A stretch of DNA of 64,000 nucleotides, from assembly GCA_032622095.1 (NCBI GenBank), contig CP136061.1, positions 46,509,797-46,573,796 on the forward strand, in the 5' to 3' direction. A model generated the notes under the pieces. That model saw only the letters and a list, made by a program, of their open reading frames with translations, ran no database searches and had not been told where the DNA came from. How positions within the stretch are numbered: the stretch's first letter is position 1; each line of letters begins with the position of its first letter. Below are positions 53,259 to 64,000 of the stretch, in pieces. Source of the DNA: Siphonodentalium dalli (Eukaryota; Mollusca; Scaphopoda; Gadilida; Siphonodentaliidae). The position numbers and the translations under genes are program-made.

Positions 53259-56211
53259 AAACAAGAAAACCATAGTCAGAAATGGTAACGCCACCAATAT
53301 CATATTATTAGCCATAAATATAAATTATAATACTATTATTCTATAAACTAACTTTCAAATTTTATGTGGGAAATTTGCATACTTCCATATTTCAAGTTTT
53401 CCCGTTTCTCGTGTCATACATTACTTTCTTCAAACTGTCTTCTTTATTACACAAGCTGATGGGCCCGACTTCGCCCGGGCTGTTTCCCATCTGATTTCCG
53501 GTGAAAGGCGCGATTTGACCTTCAATTGACTATTTCGAAAGTTAAGGTCAGGTCAGGGTCATGATTTGACCCGTCCAAAACACCCCCATCCGGAGAAAAG
53601 TACCCCTAGGTATCAAATTTCGTCGAAATCGGCCGTCCGTTTTACCCCACTTGACCTTTAGTGAACAGTTTTGTAGGTCAAGGTAAGGTCGGAGTCATGA
53701 TTTGACCCGTCCAAAACACTCCCCTGACAAAAGTACCCATAGGTATCAAATTTCGTCGAAATCCATCCGTTTTATCCGATTTGACCTTTGATTGACCACA
53801 TTGAATGTCAAGGTCACGCCAAGGTCACGATTTGACCCGTTCAAAACTCTCCCCGGACAAAAGTATCCCTAGGTATCAAATATCGTCGTTGTCCGTTTTA
53901 CCCAAATTGACCTTGCATTGACAGTTTTAAAGGTCAAGGTCAGGTCGGGGTCACGATTTGACCCGTCCAAAACACTTCCCGGACACAAATACCCATACGT
54001 ATCAAATTACGTTGAAATCTATGGAAAGCCGAAGAGGACATGTTGGTTGCTAATTGCTAGATATACGACGCGGTATTTTAAAGGTGTTTCAAACTAGGAG
54101 ATAGGAGTATTCTGCGTTTCAAATGGTGATGAATTATAGTATTTTATTCAAATTTTATGGCATAAATCAGGGGGGGGTGGCGGAAAAAATTGCGGGACAC
54201 AACGTACCGGGGGTGGGGGGTACATAGGCGTCAAATATTTACACGTAATTTTTTTTCTTATTCATTTAGGGGGGGGGGGTTGTCGGAAAAAATTTGCATG
54301 TAATTTTTTTCCAAATATGTATTTTCAGACTCACAACTTCAATTTTCTCTCATTTTATAGAATATGGATTAACCTTAATATCCAAATCATATATACATGA
54401 GTAGTATAATCCACATAAAACAATTTTGGATAACCACTGTCTTGGTTTACATGTGATGTTGACCCCATTAACCCTCTTAATAATGCCGACTATGTCAGTG
54501 TCTACCAGTCGATTGCATAATTCTACCCTGCGATCGCTTATCTGGCAAATTTTTACTGCAGAACTATCCCATGTATTAAACAATTTCTCCTCCAATGGTA
54601 TCATAAAACAGTTATATGCTGGTATCTCACTCATCTCATTTGCATCTTTTTCAAATTCGAGGTAATGACTAGTTGTCATTTTTTTAAAGTGCATACAAAG
54701 CGTTGCGATCACCAATATACATGTTTGTACATGACATCACGAGGTAAAAATCTGCGTTCTACTGGTAGACAATGACCATTTTAGTCATAATAATCTAAAC
54801 TAAGTTACCAAGAACCTTCTCATGAATTGTAACAATTTATGATATACACTCCGGTGTTTTTTTCGGTTTCCGGTCAAACCGAGTTGTTGTCCGGCTAGGG
54901 TATATTTGATTTTTCTGGGGGGGGGGGGGGGGGGGGGGGGGGGGGTCAGTGGAAAAAAACTGCAGTTTTTGCTGTTTTTTTGGGGGGGGCGTACCCAAAT
55001 CGAAGAAAACAGTTTTTTCCACCCTGTGTCTGCAGTTTTTTTCCGCCCCCCCCCCCCACCCCTGCATAAATTGTTATTAAAACCGTATATACTATACAAA
55101 AAATGAATGACTCGAAAATTAAGTGGGCCTTTAAACAAAGTCACAATTGCAGTTAGGCTCATCTCATACTCCTCCATTCAGCGATATTCTGCTGCGCAGT
55201 TTGTTATAGCCTCCAGTATTCATTGAGCGTTATAGCCCCAACTGTTATAATTCGCCTTTAGCGGGCGTACTCTTGCCTCAGATTATTGAGATTTAGGTCA
55301 CACGTAATCACATTAAATCGCATGGAAACATAGCAATTGTGTGGGCTGCTTGGCGTGAATATGTAATGAGAAATAAGGTCATACGTAATGACATTAAACT
55401 CAAGAAAACCCGCGAAAACAAAACAAAATCACATTTAATGTTTTAAGTTATTTCCTTCATAAAAAGAATCTTCGTGATAATGAACCCTATCAATACTTTA
55501 GAATATATAGAATTAACCTTAAAATAACAAAAACCTTCGGAACACAGAACCTTCGGAATAACGAACCTTCGGATTGGTGAACCTTCGGAATAGCGAACAT
55601 TCAGAGAAATTTCGGAATAGTGGACCTTCGGGATAGTGAACCTTCGGAATAGAGACATGCCCCCCAATATTCATATTATATGCCCAGAGTTCAAAGGTAT
55701 GGACCCATAAAATTCTAAATTTGGCCCTTAAAATATTGAACTCCCACGTAATGACATTAAATCTCAAGAAAACCCGCGAAAACAAAACAAAATCACATTT
55801 AATGTTCTAAGTTAAGTTATTTCCTCCTGTATCTGTATCGGTATGCGCGCAGGATCAGTTCGGATGTGAGCGCACACTCCATAAAAAGAATCTTTGTGAA
55901 AATGAACCCTCTCAAATTAGTCTCAATACCTTACAATATAGAATTAACCTAAAAATAACAAAAACTTTCGGAATAGAGAACCCTCGGAATAGCGGACCTT
56001 CGGGATAGCGAACCTTCATAATAGAAACATGTCCCCACAATTACACCGGTGACGTAAACACATGTGCTAATCTTTGTCGTACTATCGTAAATATCGGTAC
56101 GATTTATACTCAAGTACGACATAACCATAATACAATCGCCCAGTGGATTATCGATCGACCACACAATATGAGAAACTCTACACCAGTGTACACCACTGTG
56201 TGGCGTAATAA
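53259..56211 (+). repeat. Long dispersed repeat G/I, copy 2, with insertion
   Basis: Direct copy of 45445-47583, colinear from AACAAGAAAACCATAGTCAG to CACTGTGTGGCGTAATAA. It differs by scattered substitutions and short indels, by the 897-bp insertion at 54168-55064 and by absence of ~115 bases after 55743. The GAACCTTCGGAATA minisatellite is at 55535-55655. Confidence 0.9.
54168..55064. mobile_element. hAT-like insertion (897 bp) with 7-8 bp TSD and poly-G
   Basis: CATAAAT (or GCATAAAT) lies on both sides (54161-54167, 55065-55071). The ends are CAGGGGGGGGGTGGCGGAAA and the complementary TTCCGCCC...CACCCCTG. The length of the duplication and the CAGGGG-type ends suggest hAT. The paralogous repeat at 45445-47583 has the uninterrupted site. 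Internally there is a run of 29 G at 54917-54945 and further G or C runs near both ends. A 121-codon minus-strand frame (54715-54350) is present, but I do not recognise it as a transposase. Confidence 0.88.
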
Positions 56212-57042
56212 CACAGAGAAAACATGATCATAATACCTATGGCGTTGAATTTTTATACATGCCGAAACTTCTTCTTACAGAGTCTAGTTTTCCACTTCTT
56301 TTTTCTTTTTCTTGAAAACGTTAGGGACATGTGTGTACACAACACAGAATATCGTGTGTATCATGTGTATGGTGAAGTGGGATCTTGAGTCAACATGTAA
56401 ATTTCTCAGTTCAAGATAATCTTGAATACTCTGAATATCAATTGAACAACAATCGGTGCTGAAGATGACAATCAATATTGCCACTGCGGCTAAGAATTTA
56501 CAATATTACGTATACCTTTCAAAGAGTTCATATTCTATATCTATCCAGGAATATACAATAGTAATTTTGTGTACACAATATATCCGAAGCTTCTTCCAAC
56601 AAAATTGATCATTTTCAGCTTGTTCCAATTGACAGCTCCCATATTGAGGTCACCCCGAATATCCATAAACCATAAAACGAATGATTTAGTCACGAAAAGA
56701 GTAAAATACAAGATGGCTGCCGTGGCCATGTTTTTTTTGTTGTTGCGAAAATCGTTAAAATTCGACATCTCCCTTCTAAAAGTGATGCTAAACATGCCGG
56801 TAAATTTTAACAACATTTCTCCAATAAATAGTGGCTGCATGGTCACCAGGGTGTGCGGGTGGATTCAAAATTGAAATCAAAGATGGTTGCTGCATGGCGG
56901 CACTGTTTTTCTCAACAAAACTCGAAAACAGATATTATATCTCCCATCTAGAGGTCATGCACCATCTGAAGATCTACATGTCGTTTGAGATCAATCGGAT
57001 GAAAAATGGCTGTATAATTATATAGGGTATGCGAGAGTAAAA
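56212..57042. repeat. Unassigned plus AAGATGGCTGCC-type repeat
   Basis: 56700-57010 has AAGATGGCTGCCGTGGCCAT, TCTCCCATCTAGAGGTCATG and GTTTGAGATCAATCGGATGA, resembling repeats B and F in altered order. No gene recognised. Confidence 0.45.
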
Positions 57043-57110
57043 TGGATGTCGATAGCCGAGAGGTAGCGTGCTCGTGCTAGCGGACCGGGGATCGGAATCT
57101 GAAATAATCA
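57043..57110 (+). repeat. tRNA-derived SINE-like head
   Basis: GATAGCCGAGAGGTAGCGTG resembles a pol III A box (TAGCCGAGAGGT). CCGGGGATCGGAATC about 35 bases later resembles a degenerate B box. No complete acceptor stem forms, so a functional tRNA is unlikely. Confidence 0.45.
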
Positions 57111-57984
57111 GAACTCGGACATATACCAAGTTTGTCAAGCTGAAAAGTCTCATTCAAGATCACTGAATAAAGATCCGAATTCAAAAGGCCGACCCCCCGA
57201 CCCCCATTACAGCATTTGTTCAGGTATGTTGTCGTGTGTGCAGTATAGTCTGGTCGATAAAAGGTTTGACCTAGAAAAAAAATTGACTAAGTTGGTTTTT
57301 ATTCCATTTTGTAGAGGAATATATCATCTATAATATATATATCCAAAATCCTCTTTGAGCAATTTTTTTTTACAGATATTTTTAAAATGCCCATTTTCCA
57401 GCCTTGTGAATTAGGTTTTTCTACAATATCCCTCACCGGCGATACCAGAACGCTTTACTCCTCCATCCGATACCAGTCAGTGTGACATTAGAGTACAGGA
57501 GCGAATAGAATGACAAGGACAGAAAATAATGCAACCACGGCCATGAAATGGCTGTAAAAATGGCCGCAACCCCAAGCCACATATGCTACGACGGAAGCAA
57601 CATATTTGATAACCACATAGAAGTGAAAATACGTATTAGCAATTTACAAGTATGTTGTTAAATATCTTTAAAGGTACACAAATACACATATCATTAAAAC
57701 AGATCCATCTGAAGGGTTTATCGGTCATTGCAACGCAAGTTAAACCCAATGATTCTGGTTTTCTGCTTAAATTATTTCGAGCATGCTACACACGAATTAA
57801 TGTATCTCTACACATAGATCGTGGTAAGTTAATTTGTAACGTAGAAACTGATGTGCATAACCTATGAGGTATAAATTTTCAACACTCTTCGTGGCAATAA
57901 ACCATACTCGTAATGCTTATTGTACTTTAAAGAAACACTCATCGCTTCGATATATTAGCACCCCATCTCAAAGAGAGACGGTAC
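57111..57984. other. Unassigned
   Basis: AT-rich with short frames only. TTTAAAGGTACACAAATACA at 57668 resembles the AGGTACACAAAC start of the TTAA-type element at 62495, and could be a solo terminus. Confidence 0.4.
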
Positions 57985-58125
57985 ATTGTACATTTTATTT
58001 AAAGGCCCATCTAATTTTCGAGTCACCGATTTTTTTTATAGTGCCTTGATATACGGTTTTAATAACAATCTGTGATATAAAATATGACTAAATTATTATA
58101 ATTCATCACCATTTGAAACGTCTGT
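57985..58125 (-). repeat. Partial inverted copy of long repeat G/I
   Basis: AAAGGCCCATCTAATTTTCG, AGTCACCG, then TATACGGTTTTAATAACAAT and AATTCATCACCATTTGAAAC is the reverse complement of 46310-46425. It ends in the TATAGTGCC motif shared with 37570-37580. Confidence 0.75.
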
Positions 58126-59110
58126 ATCTCAGAAGGTACCCATAGAGTAATAGAAAATAGCTGAAATCATAGAAACATTTTCCCCGTTTCGCCCCCATAA
58201 TGCAACATAATTCAAACTAAGATATAGCGTTATTCCCTTCCATTGAAAATAATAGACTGTGCAGAACATTCCAGCTGAAACTTAAGCACATAAGACACGT
58301 CTGTACCTCAACAAAAAACATGTTCACATTTTATTATACCGAATAAGTTGATAATACAATGTTTTGGAGCTTCCTCTCTCAACTGGTATATAACATGGCA
58401 TACGTTTTATATAATGTGATCTGGCGGCTAGAAAATTCCTTCGTGAATATTAGCAAATATTATTTCCAGGTATAAAAACAGTCTCTGTCACAGAGTATGT
58501 GTACAGCTTTCGCTTGCTCTCTCGCGAGACACATTCGAGAGAATTAGCACATCTCTTATCATTAGCATTCTTCCTCGCATAATTCAAGAGCATGTTCGTA
58601 TTTATAGGACAAGATGTTAAATTTTTCACAAATTGTAAATTCATTCGATTCTATCAATTTTGGCGGCCATTTTTTGACAGACATTCTACAGATATGGTTT
58701 AAGACTAAGCATTATTTGTGTGTTTTTTATTTTATTACTAATCTGGTATTAGTTGGTGCGCCCTACCATAGAAATTCTGAATTTTTCGATACCAACTGCC
58801 ATCATGGACGCCATCTTGGATTACAATAAATGCTCAAAGCTGATTTTGGATATGGTATAGAGGATATATTATAATTCCTCTCCAAAATGGCCCTTGTTGA
58901 CAAAACCACCCTTATCATCCATGTTTATCTCACAGTCAACACCAAATAACCCAACACCAATAGAATATCATAATTATATTCAAATGAACATAATAGTATT
59001 TAATTTCTTTAACCTCTTACGTCAATTGATACGCGTGCCGATGATACACACGTGTGTGTCTTACTAAAAATATGAGGCGGGATTTAGGGGCTAATTGTGG
59101 GATAAATAAA
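58126..59110. other. Unassigned, with a GCCATCTTGG block
   Basis: GGACGCCATCTTGGATTACA at 58806-58825 is a fragment of the repeat B/F type. No gene recognised. Confidence 0.4.
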
Positions 59111-59125
59111 TATATATATTAGCAA

Positions 59126-59160
59126 CCATGCACCAGCGCGCCGCAGTCGCGCGTGGTTGT
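59126..59160. repeat. GC-rich hairpin
   Basis: AACCATGCACCAGCGCG faces CGCGCGTGGTT around a short loop. An isolated structure of unknown role. Confidence 0.5.
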
Positions 59161-61300
59161 TTATACCTCAGGTACAGGTGAATGTCGTCATATATTGTTT
59201 TCTATAATTATCAGTCAGTGATTTTTCAAAGATCGCGTTATGGATTTTGGAGAAATTGTCACGTGACTTCCGGTTAGCAACTGTGTGGAGATTGCCAAAG
59301 CGCGGATCGGAAATGGTTCATCGCGATGAAAATGATATTAGCTATTCTTCAATTCTTCATAACTTACGAAGAATTTCTATGTGATTTCAGGCCTATTAGT
59401 TTTATTTATACCAATTTCGCTGGTTAGCTAAGACGTCATAACACGGTGTCTGACGTAATTTACGTATTTTGGATTGGCGGGCCAGAACCCAGACAAGATG
59501 ACAAAGATTGCACAATCCACGACAAGTCATTCGTCTCCCCCGGGACCACTGCGTGATGTTACTGAAATTATTCTTAGCGTTATATGTCGTCGAAAAAGGC
59601 ACATTTGAGGCACATCATGTGTGGTTGCCCCACTACGTGGCACGTACGATTCATATTAAATTTATAATACTTCCCAAATATACGTGATTATTTCTCATAA
59701 AATAGTTCATGGGCGATCTGATGCATGCATCTTTTTTTTAGACTACTATGCTGATCATGAACCAGTGCACATGCCTTGGTGAATCAGCAGTTTAGTTGCC
59801 CCCCTTTCGCCCCATGCTAGCGGTCATGCGCAGTGAAACGTGTTGATCGTGCCGGTCTCCGGATACGGCCTTGATCCATGATCAAAATGTTGCAACTTTG
59901 TCACAATACAACACTCAGTATATCTTTGTAACCATCTAAGATTATGTGTCATGGACCCAGTGTGACGCTGTTATCGATATGTAATGGGTGGAAATATGTC
60001 ATATTAATCATATGCTATATTCGCATTAATATGCCCATAAATTACTACATTGTATTCAATATAACTCACGAAAAGCGTTATTATAATTGATGGATTCCAG
60101 ACAATGATATCTTACAAGCAGGAATCAATGGACCTGTTGATGTGAACGACGGTATTTCATGCGAGCAATGCAGCGTGTGTTCCATCACGTAGGCAATGCA
60201 CCGTATGGTATGTGAACTTTCTGCGATCAGTGCGTGTCCAACTTTGAGTTGCAATTCGCACAACCTCGAGTTAGACTTTCCAACGATCTGGGTGCGACGT
60301 GAGAACTTGTTCGCTTCTGATAAATGCTACGGTGCGCGTACGAGGAGATATCGGTGCAGTTCCGATAAGCCATTTTTTGTCTGCCATGTTTTTAAAGAGT
60401 ACAACACGGTACAGGACGCCATACTGCATTTTGATGACTATTGAGGGTAATACACGCATCCATTATAGAATAAACATGGAGAGTGTACTGAATTTGAAAT
60501 ATTATGTCTTGACTGTTTCCCCATTGGTTTATCATGTAAACATATACATGCAATTAAATATATACTCTCATCGAATTAAATAGTTTATGACATACACAAT
60601 ATTGAAAACTCATAATCTACAACAAGAAAGCTCATATTGCAATAAAAGCTGTGTCTAGCTCCCGAAATGGCCACATGAAAATAGCTACGGTTCAGGTCCC
60701 AAAACACGCTACTCTAGCTCTCTGTTCTCTTCCGGTATTTCGCGACAGTTCCGCTTCGATATCAACCTCGAATTTCGCACTCTTGCGACTGTTATGAGCA
60801 CGTTTTTTTTATTATGAATATTGATTATTCTAATCTTAGGAGGCCTACCAAATTAAAAAATACCTTCTGCATGCAGATGGGGGCCTATATCAAACGCTAT
60901 TTCTATCCTATTTCAAGAGGACCGTTCTATCATACTATATATATATATATATAAAACAAAATGACACGAGAGTGGGTGTTAATTGTCTGAGGCCTGTGGT
61001 GCTGATTTCCGCCCGAGCAAATTCCGATTCCGGTGTGAGTTTTTCCGCTTGTCGACAGAGCAAATTTCCAATTTAGCAGCCGAAAAACTTAAAAACACAG
61101 ATATAATGCAAGTTTAATAACATATTATGTTAATGTTTACCTCTAGCTTCAACCGGGACATGTTTTCCTGTAATTGTGTTGCCTAAAAAGCCAGCAAAAT
61201 GCTGTAATCGGTGATTTATGTTTTCGCTCCGATTCCCGCCCTGTATGTTTCGTTGTCGCCCGAGTAAGTTCAATTGTCGCCCAAGCAATGCTCTTTATTA
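59161..61300. other. Unassigned 2.1-kb stretch
   Basis: Overlapping frames on both strands at 60081-60583 are not recognised. ATATATATATATAT run at about 60938-60951. CGCCCGAGCAAATTCCGATT-type phrases recur at 61010 and 61255. Confidence 0.4.
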
Positions 61301-61307
61301 TTATTAT

Positions 61308-61793
61308 TGGACCTAAGCGCAATTACATCTCTGGCTCCTCATTCTTATTGCGCTTCAGCGCAATTAATATATCCATCATGAGATAAGCCCTCTGTGCAAC
61401 TAGAATCCGAATAGGCCTACGCGTGGAAGTTAACAGGTCACAAATAAACTCCAACAAATGCACTATGGACTACACCATTTGAATTAGTGTTTATGTAATG
61501 TGGCTAATTGTGCTTAAGTGTATTAAGGAAGATTTTGATTTCCACTGAAGCCCAATTAGCTCTTATTGCACTTAAGCGCAATAATAATATTCCTTATTGC
61601 GCTTTTAAAGTGATATTGGAGATTCCTTTTTTTGCTTAAGATCAATAAGATATGCCTTATTGCGCTTAAACGCAATAAAATATTCGCTTAAGCGCAATTA
61701 TATATTTCCTTATTGCGCTTAAGCGCAATTAGATCTTCCCTTATTGTGCTTAAGCGAAATTAGAGATTCCTTATTGCGCTTAAAGGTGCATAG
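61308..61793. repeat. Cluster of spaced TTGCGCTTAAGCGCAA palindromes, copy 2
   Basis: About eleven cores or variants, spaced 25-160 bases, joined by TAAGGAAT or TAGAGATTCC. Same family as 6085-6570, about 55 kb away. The last core is cut in half at its central TTAA by the element that begins at 61794. Confidence 0.8.
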
Positions 61794-62250
61794 TCGGAAT
61801 TAACGCTTGTACAATTACTATTTCCTAGGCTTCGGTGGTCAAAAATATTTTATTCGAGTCGAGTAACCCATCCATCAAATTTCAGAGTAATCAAATATCG
61901 ATTTTTGAAATCTATTATTTTTTACCACCGATAATTTTTTAGTGGCCCAGTAAAAGGTCGACGAGAAGACGGTTTCGGACCAAATTGCAGATCAAGATGG
62001 ATAACTCTAAAATCAAGTGGCTTTTTGTGTCAAATAATTGACAAACCTGGACAAACCGGCAAAATTTCGTTGAAATTTTTTGATAAATAAGAGGTTTTGG
62101 GCAATTTTGTACTATAGTTGACTGATATATTTTTGGGCAATTAATCGGTTCTGATAACTGGAGCAGCATTAAAAAAACATTGTTGTTTTTGTTGTTGTTG
62201 TTGTTGTTGGAATCTGATGATATGGGGACCATCGAATAGAATTGAGTACC
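61794..62250. mobile_element. TTAA-type non-autonomous element (family D), copy 2
   Basis: TTAA on both sides (61790-61793 and 62251-62254). Starts AGGTGCATAGTCGGAATTAA, ends GAATTGAGTACC. Internal blocks match 13612-14065, including the GTT microsatellite (62180-62209). TTAA targets point to a Kolobok- or piggyBac-type transposase in trans. The left TTAA is the centre of a TTGCGCTTAA palindrome. Confidence 0.85.
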
Positions 62251-62490
62251 TTAATTTAAGCTCAATTATTTATAAATATTAATTTGACTTCCCATATACA
62301 TGTCCATGTATGTTTGGTCTTTTTAATAAAGTATCTTGATATTATAGGAAAATAAAAAAAATCGCATCAAAATCAACACTAGTGACGTTGTAGATCTGTT
62401 GTAGTATAAGTTACTAATTCGTTGTACTTAGTCAATCATTATAAGACAATTTACATGTGGAACCGCCATGGAGCCAGCAAAATGAAGCAA
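62251..62490. other. Spacer between two family D elements
   Basis: AT-rich, no feature. TTAATTTAAGCTCAATTA at its start may be the displaced other half of the interrupted palindrome. Confidence 0.4.
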
Positions 62491-62494
62491 TTAA

Positions 62495-62966
62495 AGGTAC
62501 ACAAACAGAGGGTCCCCATCTCAACAGATTCCAACAACAATCCGATCACAGGGTCCTATATTACTATTTCTTTGGCTTTGAGTGTAAAAAATATTTGATT
62601 CGAGTCGAGGAACCCATCAAACAAAGCTCAGAGTTATTAGATATTGATTTTTGAAATTTGTTATTAACTCGAGATGAGTACTAATAATTGCCTTCAACTG
62701 CCGTAATCTGCTCGGGATGTGTACACCAAAATCAATTCAAACAGACAAGGATGGATAACTCTAAAATCAAGTGGTAATAATAACGCAATTTTGACTGAGT
62801 TCTGGGCCAGAAAGTATTCCCGATAATGAAAAATAATAGATTTCTAAAATCGATATCTAACAAATCTGAGCTTTGATGGGTGACTTCCTCGACTAGAATC
62901 AAATATTTTTGACCCCCGAAGCCATTGAAATAGTAATTGAGAGGAGTTTTATCGAATTGAGTACCT
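62495..62966. mobile_element. TTAA-type element (family D), copy 3, foldback form
   Basis: TTAA on both sides (62491-62494, 62967-62970). Ends AGGTACACAAACAG and TTGAGTACCT. Unlike copies 1 and 2 it is largely a foldback: CTTTGGCTTTGAGTGTAAAA ... GAGTCGAGGAACCCATCAAA ... GAGCTCAGAG-like blocks at 62570-62650 return in reverse complement at 62810-62935. Confidence 0.85.
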
Positions 62967-62970
62967 TTAA

Positions 62971-64000
62971 TTGGATACAGTAAACATTTATCCATGTCAG
63001 GAATCGGAACGCTGAAAATGTGCGTGTCTCGAATCGGAACACTCCGAAAACAGAATCGGAACGTACGGTAGTGATACTTTTAAGGCAACATGTCAAGCCA
63101 AAATCGCGTATTTTGATCAACTGTCGTTTTAAAGTAACGATGGGTTGTTTGTGGATGCACGTAAGCAATTTGTTCTACAAAACATTATCTGTTTCGCTTC
63201 GAAATTCACACTTATACACCATACTTTTCTTCTGTGTGTGTGGATTTGAGTGAGCAACCCTTGTAATTTAGTTCAGAGTGCTATATATGGGACTAATGAA
63301 AAGTAAGTGAAGAGTAGAATACCTTATAAACAAATCTTAACATTTGAATGTGTCATCCCATGAGTTGCTCCCTCGATATACACCAATTAGTAAACATGGT
63401 CGTGGAAAATCGAGCAAAACGTTCGCGGAATCGGAACTTATACCGCTCGGAATCGGAATTTTGCTGGGGCAGAATGAGATTTCGAGGAGCATATCGCCCA
63501 CAGTGACCGCATGGGCCTATTGCAATCGGGCGAATTTTCTTTTATGTCCGACGGTACACGTATTTCCATTTCATGGTCGTCAAACGAGTATAGCTGTCAC
63601 TGAGATCGGAGATATTTACACCGAAGTGTACAGCACGATACTATCTACGCCCGGACTCATTCAATATGTCGGAAACCAGAACTATTAACTCATTTTCCTT
63701 GTTTTTCTTTTGAATGTATTATCACATCTTCAGCTCCATCCCTAATAATTGCGAATCAACGCGATTGAATAGAAATAGAAATAGAAATCCATTGCATTGC
63801 CAACACATTGGAAAATGATCCCAAAAGTCAAAAAAACAAGCCAACTGATTTCCCAAGGTAGGAACCGTACTATATTACAGCTATAGCGTTTGATTTGAGC
63901 GACCCGTAGCATAATACGTGCTTCTTAAAACACGCACTGAATTGTGATATAATTTTTTATTTTTTTTTGAATAATTAACTGTGATTTCGAAGCTTGTCTC
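62971..64000. other. Unassigned right end of window
   Basis: GAATCGGAACGCTG-type phrases recur near 63000, 63034, 63051, 63429 and 63448. A 114-codon plus-strand frame (63344-63688) has no recognisable product. TAGAAATAGAAATAGAAAT is a short tandem at 63770-63788. Confidence 0.35.

Noticed and set aside
54350-54715. 121-codon minus-strand frame as a hAT transposase
   Set aside because: No recognisable catalytic or dimerisation motif and far too short; kept only as an unassigned frame within the insertion.
63344-63688. 114-codon frame near the right end
   Set aside because: No recognisable motif and it overlaps GAATCGGAAC repeats; likely chance.

Overview
The window is nuclear DNA of an animal. 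It is AT-rich, carries one spliced gene with GT-AG introns, holds 5'-truncated LINEs, and is crowded with small terminal-inverted-repeat (TIR) elements, tandem repeats and homopolymer tracts. The globin, the LINE tails and an uncharacterised large-protein family I associate with cnidarian, mollusc and hemichordate genomes suggest a (probably marine) invertebrate. The phylum cannot be fixed from this sequence. There are no bacterial-style operons, CRISPR arrays or rRNA genes, and I see no convincing intact tRNA gene.

Layout. 1-1690: degenerate satellite with a ~295-bp dimeric period. 2.0-5.0 kb: palindromic CGACGTTTGTT repeats and a 1186-bp TIR element with a 9-bp target duplication (2759-3944). 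5.0-12.4 kb: dispersed and tandem repeats, a cluster of spaced TTGCGCTTAAGCGCAA palindromes, a 129-bp TA-flanked MITE and a 500-bp TIR element. 12.4-12.7 kb: an unassigned coding-like stretch (minus). 13.1-16.3 kb: two MITEs of different families that share the same double-hairpin module, a TTAA-type element, and a GC-rich reading frame with an AT-hook-like motif (minus). 16.4-17.2 kb: truncated LINE reverse-transcriptase tail. 17.26-25.56 kb (minus): a decayed copy of the large-protein family, with a ~3.09-kb internal tandem duplication (19199-22291 and 22292-25292) and a MITE inside the coding region. 25.7-42.5 kb: non-genic apart from LINE debris, with repeats of many kinds.

42.7-50.6 kb is the clearest gene, a globin on the plus strand. 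It has the classical three-exon structure (introns at B12.2, phase 2, and G7.0, phase 0) and two related candidate first exons 245 bp apart (42686-42777 and 43023-43129), both ending in the same splice phase. Its introns hold a 523-bp TIR element, LINE debris and one copy of a ~2.1-kb repeat. A second direct copy of that repeat lies just 3' of the gene (53259-56211), so direct repeats bracket exons 2 and 3. The second copy carries an 897-bp hAT-like insertion, and the first copy preserves its empty target site.

56.2-64 kb is again repeat-dominated: a tRNA-derived SINE-like head, a second cluster of the TTGCGCTTAAGCGCAA palindromes, and two further TTAA-flanked elements, one of them inserted at a palindrome centre. 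The only gene likely to be functional is the globin. The rest is a record of transposition and duplication, with several insertions datable relative to one another from the sequence alone.
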